Source of the DNA: an uncultured bacterium
GTDB taxonomy: Bacteria > Bacteroidota > Bacteroidia > Bacteroidales > Paludibacteraceae
Length of the DNA: 16,933 nt
Assembly: GCA_946183755.1 (NCBI GenBank)
Contig: CAMHCZ010000019.1
Span: forward strand, 1-16,933
Reading direction: 5' to 3'
The translations under genes and the position numbers were made by a program. The notes beneath the pieces were generated by a model. That model was not told the origin of the DNA, did not search any database, and saw nothing but the letters and a program-made list of their open reading frames with translations. Numbering within the stretch: position 1 is the stretch's first letter; every line of letters starts with the position of its first letter. This document shows, one piece after another, positions 5,192 to 13,345 of this stretch.

Positions 5192-6742
5192 ATGGCAACT
5201 CAAGAAGAGGTTTTCAAGAAATTAGTCTCTCACTGCAAGGAATACGGATTTGTGTTCCCTTCGAGCGAGATTTATGACGGACTCGGCGCTGTTTATGATT
5301 ACGGTCAGAACGGTGTGGAGTTGAAGAACAATATAAAGAGATACTGGTGGATGGCAATGACTCGCCTGCACGAGAACATCGTGGGCATAGACGCAGCCAT
5401 CTTCATGCACCCGACAACATGGAAGGCTTCGGGCCACGTTGACGCGTTCAACGACCCTCTGATAGACAACCGCGACTCAAAGAAGCGCTACAGAGCTGAT
5501 GTTCTGATAGAGGACGAGATGGCGAAGTATGACGCCAAGATAGAAAAAGAGGTGGAGAAGGCGAGAAAGAGATTCGGCGACGCTTTCGACGAGCAGAAGT
5601 TCAGAGAGACAAGTCCGAGAGTGAAGGAGAACCTCGACAAGAAGGAGGCGCTCCATGCAAGATACGCGAAAGCCATGAACGACAACGACTTGGCTGAGCT
5701 CAAGCAGATAATCCTTGACTATGAGATAGTTGACCCAGTGAGCGGAACAAAGAACTGGACCGATGTACGTCAGTTCAACCTGATGTTCAGCACAGAGATG
5801 GGTTCGACAGCTGACGGCGCCATGAAGATTTATCTTCGTCCGGAGACTGCGCAGGGTATCTTCGTTAACTACCTGAACGTGCAGAAGACAGGCCGTATGA
5901 AGCTGCCTTTCGGTATCGCTCAGATAGGAAAGGCTTTCCGTAACGAGATTGTGGCTCGTCAGTTCGTATTTAGAATGAGAGAGTTCGAGCAGATGGAGAT
6001 GCAGTACTTCATCAAGCCAGGCACAGAACTCGACTGGTTCGCTAAGTGGAAGCAGACACGTATCAAGTGGCACAGAGCTTTGGGGCTGGGCGACCAGAAA
6101 TACCGTTTCCACGACCACGACAAACTGGCTCACTACGCCAACGCCGCAACCGACATCGAGTTCGAGATGCCGTTCGGATTCAAGGAAGTCGAGGGTATTC
6201 ACTCAAGAACGAACTTCGACCTCAGCCAGCACGCTAAATACTCAGGCAAGAAGATCGAGTACTTCGACCCAGAGACCAACGAGAGCTACACTCCATACGT
6301 TATCGAGACATCAATCGGTGTTGACCGTATGTTCCTGAGCGTTATGTGCGCGGCTTACAACGAGGAGCAGCTCGAGAACGGCGAGTCTCGCGTTGTGCTG
6401 AATCTGCCTCCTGCTCTTGCGCCAGTCAAAGTGTGCGTCATGCCGCTCGTCAAGAAGGACGGACTGCCAGAGAAGGCAAGAGAGATGATGAACGAGCTGA
6501 AGTTCGACTTCAACGTCCAGTACGACGAGAAGGACTCTATCGGCAAGCGCTATCGTCGTCAGGACGCGATTGGAACACCTTTCTGCGTTACTGTTGACCA
6601 CGACACGCTCAACGACAACTGCGTGACAGTCAGAGACCGCGATACAATGAAGCAGGAGAGAATATCCATAGACAATCTTCATGCGCTTATAAACGATAAG
6701 GTTTCTATAAACAACCTGCTAAGAAAAGTGGCAAACGACTAA
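5192..6742 (+). CDS. glyS: Glycyl-tRNA synthetase, single-chain (alpha2) type
   Basis: A 516-residue class II aminoacyl-tRNA synthetase that charges tRNA-Gly with glycine. It is the dimeric single-chain form, not the alpha2beta2 form of E. coli. The N-terminal catalytic start EYGFVFPSSEIYDGLGAVYDYG is typical (within residues 17-38). An inserted helical region rich in Lys and Glu covers about 100-180. Next come LRPETAQGIF (215-224), class II motif 2 in IGKAFRNEI (245-253) with EFEQMEMQYF (264-273), and motif 3 in ETSIGVDRMFL (372-382). The C-terminal anticodon-binding domain runs from about 410 to the end (APVKVCVMPL onward; GTPFCVTVD at 461-469). All expected catalytic motifs are present. 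It has its own -7 element and a strong terminator, so it is likely transcribed largely alone. Confidence 0.97.
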   Translation: MATQEEVFKKLVSHCKEYGFVFPSSEIYDGLGAVYDYGQNGVELKNNIKRYWWMAMTRLHENIVGIDAAIFMHPTTWKASGHVDAFNDPLIDNRDSKKRYRADVLIEDEMAKYDAKIEKEVEKARKRFGDAFDEQKFRETSPRVKENLDKKEALHARYAKAMNDNDLAELKQIILDYEIVDPVSGTKNWTDVRQFNLMFSTEMGSTADGAMKIYLRPETAQGIFVNYLNVQKTGRMKLPFGIAQIGKAFRNEIVARQFVFRMREFEQMEMQYFIKPGTELDWFAKWKQTRIKWHRALGLGDQKYRFHDHDKLAHYANAATDIEFEMPFGFKEVEGIHSRTNFDLSQHAKYSGKKIEYFDPETNESYTPYVIETSIGVDRMFLSVMCAAYNEEQLENGESRVVLNLPPALAPVKVCVMPLVKKDGLPEKAREMMNELKFDFNVQYDEKDSIGKRYRRQDAIGTPFCVTVDHDTLNDNCVTVRDRDTMKQERISIDNLHALINDKVSINNLLRKVAND

Positions 6743-6766
6743 AACCAAGTCGTTTAACATAAAGAC

Positions 6767-6799
6767 AAAAGGGACGGAGTTATAATTCCGTCCTTTTTT
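6767..6799 (+). terminator. Terminator of glyS
   Basis: GGACGGA (6772-6778) pairs with TCCGTCC (6787-6793), loop of eight, with an A-run before it and six T's (6794-6799) after. It begins about 25 bases after the stop codon and abuts the promoter of the next gene. Confidence 0.88.
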
Positions 6800-6801
6800 G
6801 T

Positions 6802-6809
6802 TATCTTTG
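6802..6809 (+). promoter_or_regulatory. -7 element for the glf sugar-nucleotide run
   Basis: TATCTTTG, a full -7 match, 31 bases before the glf start and only two bases after the glyS terminator T-run. A TTTG at the normal -33 distance is not seen because that position falls inside the terminator loop. Confidence 0.6.
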
Positions 6810-6840
6810 AAATTTGTAAAAAAGCATATTGGTTTAGTTA

Positions 6841-7980
6841 ATGGCAGAGTATGATTTCCTTATTGTTGGCGCAGGTTTATATGGCTGCGTATTTGCGCAT
6901 GAACTGAAAAAGCAGGGTAAGAAGTGCCTTGTGATAGACAAGCGTGCGCATTTGGGCGGCAACGTTTATTGCTCCAGCAAAGAAGGCATAAACGTGCATG
7001 AGTATGGTGCTCACATATTTCACACAAGCAACAAGAAAGTGTGGAATTATGTGAATGACATCGTGGAGTTCAACAGATATACAAATTCGCCAGTTGCACG
7101 TTACAAGGACGAGTTGTACAACCTGCCATTCAATATGAACACTTTTGCCAAGATGTGGGGTGTCAAGACTCCCTACGAGGCGCAGAAGAAGCTTGACGAG
7201 CAGAAGGCAGATGCTTTGGCTACGATGAAAGCCGCAGGCGTTAGCGAGCCGAGAAACCTCGAAGAGCAAGCCTTGACCCTGATAGGCAAGGACATTTACG
7301 AAAAACTGATAAAAGGCTACACCGAGAAGCAGTGGGGCAGGAAATGCACGGAACTGCCAGCGTTCATCATAAAACGTCTTCCTGTGAGAATGGTTTTTGA
7401 CAACAATTACTTCAACGACACATACCAAGGCATACCTGTAGGCGGCTACAACAAGCTGATTGAAGGACAGCTTGACGGTGTGGAGACAAGGACTGGCGTT
7501 GACTATTTCGCAAACAAGGCGGAACTGGATGCGAAAGCGGACAAAATAGTATTCACGGGCAAGATTGACGAGTATTTCGGTTATGAATACGGCAATTTGC
7601 AATACAGAACAGTGAGATTCGAAACAGAGGTGCTGGACACTCCTAATTATCAAGGCAATGCGGTGGTGAACTACACCGAGCGTGAAGTGCCTTACACAAG
7701 AGTAATTGAGCACAAGCACTTTGAGGCGTTCGGTCAGGATGTTTATGAAAATCCAAAGACAGTGATTTCCAAGGAGTATTCTATGGAGTGGAAGCCAGGA
7801 ATGGAGCCGTATTATCCAGTGAACGACAAACAGAACACCGAATTGTATGCTAAGTACAAGGCACTTGCGGACAAGGAGGATAAAGTGATATTCGGTGGAC
7901 GACTTGCCGAGTATAAGTACTACGACATGGATGACGTTATAGAAGCGGCTCTCGGCACATTAGAAAAAATAATCAAGTAA
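6841..7980 (+). CDS. glf: UDP-galactopyranose mutase
   Basis: A 379-residue FAD enzyme that interconverts UDP-galactopyranose and UDP-galactofuranose, the donor of galactofuranose for surface polysaccharides; E. coli Glf has 367 residues. The N-terminal dinucleotide-binding motif is GAGLYG (10-15), followed by the acidic residue in VIDKR (31-35) and GGNVYC (39-44). EYGAHIFHTSN (54-64) is the conserved substrate-pocket segment. KGYTEKQWG (158-166) and the Arg-containing RLPVRMVFDNNYFND (179-193) match the uridine and pyrophosphate-binding regions. The C-terminal FAD motif is FGGRLAEYKYYDMD (351-364). No expected region is missing. It is the first gene of a five- or six-gene plus-strand run; the next gene begins ten bases after its stop. 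The cytoplasmic product must be used by a galactofuranosyltransferase encoded elsewhere. Confidence 0.96.
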   Translation: MAEYDFLIVGAGLYGCVFAHELKKQGKKCLVIDKRAHLGGNVYCSSKEGINVHEYGAHIFHTSNKKVWNYVNDIVEFNRYTNSPVARYKDELYNLPFNMNTFAKMWGVKTPYEAQKKLDEQKADALATMKAAGVSEPRNLEEQALTLIGKDIYEKLIKGYTEKQWGRKCTELPAFIIKRLPVRMVFDNNYFNDTYQGIPVGGYNKLIEGQLDGVETRTGVDYFANKAELDAKADKIVFTGKIDEYFGYEYGNLQYRTVRFETEVLDTPNYQGNAVVNYTEREVPYTRVIEHKHFEAFGQDVYENPKTVISKEYSMEWKPGMEPYYPVNDKQNTELYAKYKALADKEDKVIFGGRLAEYKYYDMDDVIEAALGTLEKIIK

Positions 7981-7990
7981 AACAAGGTTT

Positions 7991-9757
7991 ATGCAGGCAG
8001 TTATATTGGCGGCAGGAATGGGCAAAAGGCTCGGCGAGTACACCAAGAACAACACCAAGTGTATGGTGGAGGTTAACGGTGTGAAACTGATAGATAGGGT
8101 CATAAAGCAGTTGGGCGAGCTGAATCTGAAAAGGCTGGTGCTTGTTGTCGGTTATCAGGGCGATAAGCTGAAGAACTACATAGGCGACAGATATGACGAT
8201 GTGATAAAGATAGAGTATATCGAGAATCCGGTTTACGACAAGACAAACAATATATACTCGCTTGCTTTGGCGAAAAACGTGCTTTGCGAGGATGACACGC
8301 TGCTGCTGGAGTCGGATATAATATTCGAGGACAGCGTGTTGCAGACAATTGTCGAGAATCCGTATCCGAACCTCGCGCTTGTTGACAAGTACGAGACATG
8401 GATGGACGGCACGATGGTTTGCATCAACGACAAGAACGAGATAGTGAATTTCGTTCCGAAGGCGGCGTTCCGTTACGAGGATGTTGACTCTTATTACAAG
8501 ACCGTGAATGTCTATAAGTTCAGCAAGGAGTTCAGCCGTGACGTGTATGTTCCATTCCTTGACGCTTACAGCAAGGTGATGGGCAACAACGAGTATTACG
8601 AGCAGGTGCTCAGAGTCATAACCTATCTTCATAAGTCTGAACTCAGGGCATTGCCTTTGTCTGGCGAGAAGTGGTATGAGATAGATGATGCCCAAGACTT
8701 AGACATCGCTTCGACGCTCTTTTCCAACGACGAAACAAAGTACAATGAATATCGCAAGAGAATCGGCGGATACTGGAGATTCCCTCAGTTGACAGACTTC
8801 AGCGTAAGCTCAAACCCATATTTCCCAACTAAGAGAATGCTTGACGAGATGCGCGCGAATTTTGACACATTAGTCAGTGCGCATCCTTCCGGTATGCAAG
8901 TTAATGCGCTTGTCGCAGGCAAGAATCTCGGTGTGCGTGAAAGTTACGTGGCTGTCGGTAACGGAACGGCAGAGATTATGGATGTGCTGAAGGGTAAGCT
9001 GGAAGATATGAAATTGGGTTTCGTGTCTCAAGATTTACGAAAGGGCATATTGGAAGGCAATCGCAAGGCGGAGAATTCTGATTTCAAATATGCTGCTGAT
9101 GATGTTATACGATATTTTGAAAACAATCGTGTTGACGCAGCGGTGCTTGTTAATCCAGACGATTTCTTAGGCAACTGCATAAGAAAGGATGATGTGCTGA
9201 GTATCGCCGACTGGTGTGAGGCTAATGCTAAATTGCTCATTGTGGACGAAAGTTTCGTTGACTTCTCGGACGATGGCGAAAGCCTAATGAGCAACGACGT
9301 GCTTGAAAAATATAAGAAATCTCTTATTGTGGTCAAGTCCATAAGTGCGTCGTGTGGCTTGCCAGGGTTGAGGATTAGCGTCGTCGCGTCTGGAAATGCT
9401 GATGTTATAAGTGATATAAGACAAAGGATTTGCCAGTGGAATATAAATTCGGTGGCAGAGTTTGCTTTGCAGATATTCAGCAAGTATGAGAGCGACTACA
9501 AGGATTCTTGCCAGCGGTTCAAAAAGGAGAGGAAACGTTTTGTGAAGGCTCTTCAGGCTTTCGATTTTCTTAGAGTGCAGCCATCTCAGTCGGGCTCGGT
9601 TTTGTGCGAATTGACGAACGGGCTAAGCGCAGTGCAGTTCTGCCAAATGTTGATAGAGAGAAATATCATGGCGAGTGGCGAAGGAGAATTCGTGAGTTTC
9701 GCTGTCAGAGTCAGAGAGGATAATGACAAATTGCTGAAAGTGTTGTCCGCGTTATAA
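7991..9757 (+). CDS. Nucleotidyltransferase fused to a degenerate PLP-aminotransferase domain
   Basis: A 588-residue two-domain protein. Residues 1-240 are a sugar-phosphate/LicC-type nucleotidyltransferase that looks active: LAAGMGKRLG (6-15), Lys23 in NTKCM, the metal-site segment LLLESDIIFED (104-114, Asp109) and EIDDAQDLDIA (230-240). LicC-like members couple CTP or another NTP to a small phosphorylated alcohol; the substrate here is unknown. Residues 255-588 align by eye with HisC/CobD-like fold-type I aminotransferases (WRFP, SNPYFP, VGNGTAE, DESFVDF, GLPGLR, WNINSVAEF, AVRVREDN). Catalytic features are missing: KSISASCGLPGLR has Ala453 where the PLP lysine belongs; NPDDFLGN (388-395) replaces the usual NPDNPSGN; the aromatic loop after KLGFV (341-345) is gone; and the segment before FAVR (570-573) is short by about a dozen residues. 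The frame is intact. It is likely co-transcribed with glf (ten-base gap). Confidence 0.85.
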   Translation: MQAVILAAGMGKRLGEYTKNNTKCMVEVNGVKLIDRVIKQLGELNLKRLVLVVGYQGDKLKNYIGDRYDDVIKIEYIENPVYDKTNNIYSLALAKNVLCEDDTLLLESDIIFEDSVLQTIVENPYPNLALVDKYETWMDGTMVCINDKNEIVNFVPKAAFRYEDVDSYYKTVNVYKFSKEFSRDVYVPFLDAYSKVMGNNEYYEQVLRVITYLHKSELRALPLSGEKWYEIDDAQDLDIASTLFSNDETKYNEYRKRIGGYWRFPQLTDFSVSSNPYFPTKRMLDEMRANFDTLVSAHPSGMQVNALVAGKNLGVRESYVAVGNGTAEIMDVLKGKLEDMKLGFVSQDLRKGILEGNRKAENSDFKYAADDVIRYFENNRVDAAVLVNPDDFLGNCIRKDDVLSIADWCEANAKLLIVDESFVDFSDDGESLMSNDVLEKYKKSLIVVKSISASCGLPGLRISVVASGNADVISDIRQRICQWNINSVAEFALQIFSKYESDYKDSCQRFKKERKRFVKALQAFDFLRVQPSQSGSVLCELTNGLSAVQFCQMLIERNIMASGEGEFVSFAVRVREDNDKLLKVLSAL

Positions 9758-9782
9758 TGTTCTGTTATTAAGCAAAAATGTG

Positions 9783-9810
9783 TAATTTTGACCTCTTTTA
9801 AGGAAGAGGT
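9783..9810 (+). promoter_or_regulatory. -7-like element and hairpin before ugd
   Basis: TAATTTTG (9783-9790) matches TAnnTTTG, and ACCTCTT/AAGAGGT (9791-9797 and 9804-9810) forms a 7-bp hairpin directly after it. There is no T-run behind the hairpin. The 66-base gap is the longest inside the central run, so this may be an internal promoter or a weak attenuator. Chance matches to such short motifs are possible. Confidence 0.35.
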
Positions 9811-9823
9811 TTAAGCAATAAAA

Positions 9824-11077
9824 ATGGAAGATAAAGACGTGAAAATAGCAGTTGCTGGCACTGGTTATGTGGGACTCAGCATCGCGACATTGCTCAGCCA
9901 GCATCATGATGTGAAGGCGGTGGATGTTGTGGAGGAGAAAGTGAAGCTGATAAACGAAAAGAAGTCACCGCTGCAGGATGAATACATAGAAAAATATCTG
10001 GCGGAGAAGCCTTTGCGTCTTGTGGCGACTACCGATGGTGCCAGTGCGTACAAGGATGCTGATTTCGTTGTTATTGCTGCCCCAACTAATTACGACCCAG
10101 TAAAGAACTACTTCGACACTTCGCACGTCGAGGAAGTCATAAGCCTTGTCATGAAGGTAAATCCAAACGCCATAATGGTGATTAAGAGTACAATTCCGGT
10201 TGGATATACCGAAAGCATAAGAAAGAAAACCGGAAGCCAGAACATAATATTCTCGCCGGAGTTCTTGAGAGAGAGCAAGGCGCTGTACGACAATCTTTAT
10301 CCAAGCCGAATAATTGTCGGACGCCCGGAAGGTGACGAGAGGCTTGACAAGGCTGCGAGACAGTTCGCGTCGCTGCTTCAGGAAGGAGCTATAAAGGAGG
10401 ATATTCCGACTCTGATAATGGGTACGACAGAGGCTGAGGCGGTGAAGCTTTTTGCCAATACTTACCTTGCGCTCAGAGTCAGCTATTTCAACGAGCTTGA
10501 CACTTATGCCGAGATGAAGGGGCTGAACACCAAGCAGATTATAAACGGTGTGGGGCTTGATCCAAGAATCGGCGAATTCTATAACAATCCGTCGTTCGGA
10601 TATGGCGGCTACTGCTTGCCTAAGGACACGAAGCAGTTGCTTGCTAACTACGAGGATGTGCCAGAAAACTTGATAGAGGCGATCGTCGCGAGCAACAGGA
10701 CGAGAAAGGACTTCATCGCCGACCGTGTGCTGCACAAGGCTGGATATTACGACTACTACAACCGCGGCGACTACAATGCGAGTGAGGAGAAAAAGTGCGT
10801 CATCGGGGTTTACCGTCTGACAATGAAGAGCAACAGCGACAACTTCCGCCAGAGCTCAATACAAGGCGTGATGAAGAGAATAAAGGCAAAGGGCGCCGAG
10901 GTGATAATTTACGAGCCGACGCTCAAGGACGGCGAGACATTCTTCGGCAGCCGTGTGGTGAATGACTTGGAGCAGTTCAAGGCGGAGAGCCAGGCGATAA
11001 TAGCCAACAGATACGACTCTTGTCTCGACGATGTGGAAGGCAAGGTTTACACAAGAGATATTTTCAGAAGAGATTAA
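9824..11077 (+). CDS. ugd: UDP-glucose 6-dehydrogenase
   Basis: A 417-residue NAD-dependent enzyme that oxidises UDP-glucose to UDP-glucuronate in two steps. The NAD-binding motif is AGTGYVGLS (11-19). PTNYDP (87-92), KSTIPVGYTE (121-130) and FSPEFLRESKALYDNLYPSRIIVG (within 143-166) are family signatures. The catalytic core is present: Lys208 in EAVKLFANTYLALRVSYFNE (205-224) and the nucleophile Cys264 in GGYCLPKDTK (261-270). The C-terminal UDP-binding domain begins near 324 (KCVIGVYRLTMKSNSDNFR), where the Arg and Lys contact the nucleotide. Length and motifs match the short bacterial Ugd class of E. coli and Klebsiella. A UDP-N-acetylhexosamine dehydrogenase is less likely given the short length and the motifs. 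It is fourth from last in the run and lies 28 bases before gmd. Confidence 0.95.
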   Translation: MEDKDVKIAVAGTGYVGLSIATLLSQHHDVKAVDVVEEKVKLINEKKSPLQDEYIEKYLAEKPLRLVATTDGASAYKDADFVVIAAPTNYDPVKNYFDTSHVEEVISLVMKVNPNAIMVIKSTIPVGYTESIRKKTGSQNIIFSPEFLRESKALYDNLYPSRIIVGRPEGDERLDKAARQFASLLQEGAIKEDIPTLIMGTTEAEAVKLFANTYLALRVSYFNELDTYAEMKGLNTKQIINGVGLDPRIGEFYNNPSFGYGGYCLPKDTKQLLANYEDVPENLIEAIVASNRTRKDFIADRVLHKAGYYDYYNRGDYNASEEKKCVIGVYRLTMKSNSDNFRQSSIQGVMKRIKAKGAEVIIYEPTLKDGETFFGSRVVNDLEQFKAESQAIIANRYDSCLDDVEGKVYTRDIFRRD

Positions 11078-11105
11078 AACAGAAAACAATAAACATTCAA
11101 TAAAT

Positions 11106-12194
11106 ATGGCAGATAAAAAAGTAGCACTGATAACAGGAATCACAGGTCAGGACGGTTCTTACTTGGCGGAGTTCCTTATTGACAAAGGATATGAGGTACA
11201 TGGCATACTCAGAAGATCATCGTCGTTCAACACAGGTAGAATAGAGCATTTGTATCTCGACGAATGGGTCAGGGACATGAAGAAGAGCAGACTGATAGAG
11301 CTGCACTGGGGCGACATGACTGACTCGAGCTCATTGGTAAGAATCATAACAGAGGTGAAGCCTACGGAAATATACAACCTTGCGGCTCAGAGCCATGTGA
11401 AGGTTTCTTTCGATGTGCCTGAATACACAGCCGATGCCGATGCAATCGGAGTGCTGAGGCTTTTGGAGGCGGTTAGGATATGCGGAATGGAGAAGACTTG
11501 CCGCATCTACCAAGCATCTACATCGGAATTGTTCGGAAAGGTGCAGGAGGTTCCTCAGAGTGAGACGACTCCGTTTTATCCACGTTCCCCATACTCAGTG
11601 GCTAAGCAGTACGGATTCTGGATTGTCAAGAACTATCGCGAGAGTTACGGAATGTATGCAGTGAACGGAATCCTCTTCAACCATGAGAGTGAAAGACGAG
11701 GCGAGAATTTCGTAACAAGAAAGATAACACTGGCTGCCAGTAGAATAGCGCAGGGCTTCCAGGATAAACTGTATCTCGGAAATCTCGATGCGAGAAGAGA
11801 CTGGGGATATGCAAAGGATTATGTTGAGTGCATGTGGCTGATGCTGCAGCAGGACGAGGCAGAGGACTATGTGATTGCAACTGGCGAGATGCACACAGTC
11901 AGAGAGTTCTGTACTCTGGCGTTCAAGGAGGCTGGCATAGAGCTGAAGTGGGAAGGTGAAGGCGTGAACGAGAAGGGCGTTGACGTGAAGACCGGAAAAG
12001 CTTTGGTTGAGGTTGACCCTAAGTATTTCCGTCCTTGCGAGGTAGAGCAGTTGCTCGGCAATCCTACAAAGGCAAAGACAAAACTTGGATGGAATCCGAC
12101 AAAGACTTCGTTCGAGGAGTTGGTGAAAATAATGGTGAAGCACGACATGGTGTTCGCCAAGAAACTTTATTTGAAGGCTAAAATAGAGGAGTAG
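11106..12194 (+). CDS. gmd: GDP-mannose 4,6-dehydratase
   Basis: A 362-residue short-chain dehydrogenase/reductase that converts GDP-D-mannose to GDP-4-keto-6-deoxy-D-mannose, the first step to GDP-L-fucose. The cofactor motif is GITGQDGSYL (11-20), followed by the RRSSSFNTGRI segment (36-46) that binds the NADP phosphate. The active site is complete: QASTSELFG (136-144) with Thr139 and Glu141, then Tyr163 and Lys167 in PYSVAKQYG. FNHESERRGENFVTRK (191-206) and DARRDWGYAKDYVE (228-241) bind the GDP-sugar and shape the tetramer contacts. The start at 11106 (MADKKVALIT) is chosen: a frame extending to 11031 would overlap the end of ugd and add 25 residues that do not resemble the family. Twenty-eight bases separate it from ugd and 11 from fcl, so all three are surely co-transcribed. 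Confidence 0.97.
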   Translation: MADKKVALITGITGQDGSYLAEFLIDKGYEVHGILRRSSSFNTGRIEHLYLDEWVRDMKKSRLIELHWGDMTDSSSLVRIITEVKPTEIYNLAAQSHVKVSFDVPEYTADADAIGVLRLLEAVRICGMEKTCRIYQASTSELFGKVQEVPQSETTPFYPRSPYSVAKQYGFWIVKNYRESYGMYAVNGILFNHESERRGENFVTRKITLAASRIAQGFQDKLYLGNLDARRDWGYAKDYVECMWLMLQQDEAEDYVIATGEMHTVREFCTLAFKEAGIELKWEGEGVNEKGVDVKTGKALVEVDPKYFRPCEVEQLLGNPTKAKTKLGWNPTKTSFEELVKIMVKHDMVFAKKLYLKAKIEE

Positions 12195-12205
12195 AGAAAA
12201 AGACG

Positions 12206-13306
12206 ATGCTTGACAAGAGTAGCAAAATATATGTGGCTGGTCACAATGGACTTGTAGGCTCGGCGATTTGGAACAATTTGAAGTCCAGGGGCTATGACAA
12301 TCTGGTGGGCAGAAGCCATAAGGAACTTGACCTTCTTGATCCAGTGGCGGTCAGAGAATTTTTTGACAAAGAGAAGCCGGATGCTGTTGTGCTCGCAGCG
12401 GCGCATGTGGGTGGAATTATGGCGAATCTCAGGTACAGAGCCGATTTCATTTACAAAAATCTGCAGATACAACAGAACGTCATAGGCGAGAGCTTCCGTC
12501 ATGGTGTGCAGAAACTGTTGTTTCTCGGCAGCACATGCATCTATCCGCGTGAGGCGCCACAGCCTATGAGCGAGGATGTGTTGCTCACTTCGCCTTTGGA
12601 ATATACCAATGAGCCATATGCAATAGCAAAAATCGCCGGACTTAAGATGTGCGAAAGCTTCAATTTGCAGTATGGAACCAACTACATAGCCGTTATGCCT
12701 ACAAACTTGTACGGCCCTAACGACAACTTCCATCTTGAGAATAGCCATGTTCTGCCTGCGATGATAAGGAAAATTCATTTGGCGAAGTGTCTTAACGAAG
12801 GCGATTGGAATGCCGTCAGGAAGGATATGGACTTGCGTCCGGTGGAAGGCGTAAGTGGCAAGAACACGGACGAGGAGATAGAGACGGAACTTGAGAAGTT
12901 CGGCATTACGGCAGAGGCTGTCACGCTTTGGGGTACAGGCAAGCCGCTGAGAGAGTTCCTCTGGAGCGAGGAGATGGCTGACGCCAGTGTACATGTGCTG
13001 CTCAACGTGGACTTCAAGGACACTTATAAAGAAGGCGAGAGTGACATAAGGAACTGCCATATAAATGTAGGCACTGGCAAGGAAATAACAATAAAGGAAG
13101 TGGCAGAGAAAATCATGGCGACAATCGGTTTCAAGGGCGAACTCAGATGGGACTCAAGCAAGCCGGACGGAACAATGAAGAAACTGACTGACGTGACCAA
13201 GCTCCATAATTTGGGCTGGCACCACAAGATAGAAATAGACGAAGGTGTGCGTTTGCTGTATGATTGGTACAAGAAAGGAATATGCATCAATCATAAGGAA
13301 GCGTAA
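12206..13306 (+). CDS. fcl: GDP-L-fucose synthase
   Basis: A 366-residue bifunctional epimerase/reductase that turns the Gmd product into GDP-L-fucose with NADPH. The cofactor motif is AGHNGLVGSA (11-20). The catalytic residues are in place: Ser109 and Cys111 in GSTCIYP (108-114), Tyr138 and Lys142 in YAIAK, and His181 in NSHVLPAMI, equivalent to Ser107, Cys109, Tyr136, Lys140 and His179 of the E. coli enzyme. WGTGKPLREFLW (242-253) binds the substrate. It is longer than E. coli Fcl (321 residues) chiefly because of an acidic insertion of roughly 40 residues at 196-238 (EGDWNAVRKDMDLRP...EEIETELEKFG), which lies next to the substrate lid; I recall this in other Bacteroidales Fcl proteins. GDP-fucose made here would be available for fucosylated capsule, O-antigen or glycoproteins. 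Confidence 0.96.
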   Translation: MLDKSSKIYVAGHNGLVGSAIWNNLKSRGYDNLVGRSHKELDLLDPVAVREFFDKEKPDAVVLAAAHVGGIMANLRYRADFIYKNLQIQQNVIGESFRHGVQKLLFLGSTCIYPREAPQPMSEDVLLTSPLEYTNEPYAIAKIAGLKMCESFNLQYGTNYIAVMPTNLYGPNDNFHLENSHVLPAMIRKIHLAKCLNEGDWNAVRKDMDLRPVEGVSGKNTDEEIETELEKFGITAEAVTLWGTGKPLREFLWSEEMADASVHVLLNVDFKDTYKEGESDIRNCHINVGTGKEITIKEVAEKIMATIGFKGELRWDSSKPDGTMKKLTDVTKLHNLGWHHKIEIDEGVRLLYDWYKKGICINHKEA

Positions 13307-13345
13307 CGTTCATATCATAAATACAAAACAAATAAAACAAAACTA

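Noticed and set aside
8040..9757. Frameshift or sequencing error as the cause of the missing PLP lysine
   Set aside because: The frame is continuous and scaffold motifs on both sides of Ala453 are in register; several separate catalytic sites are altered, which a single error cannot explain.
11031..11105. Upstream start that would add 25 residues to Gmd
   Set aside because: It overlaps the ugd coding end and the added residues do not resemble the Gmd N-terminus; MADKKVALITGITGQDG starts at 11106.
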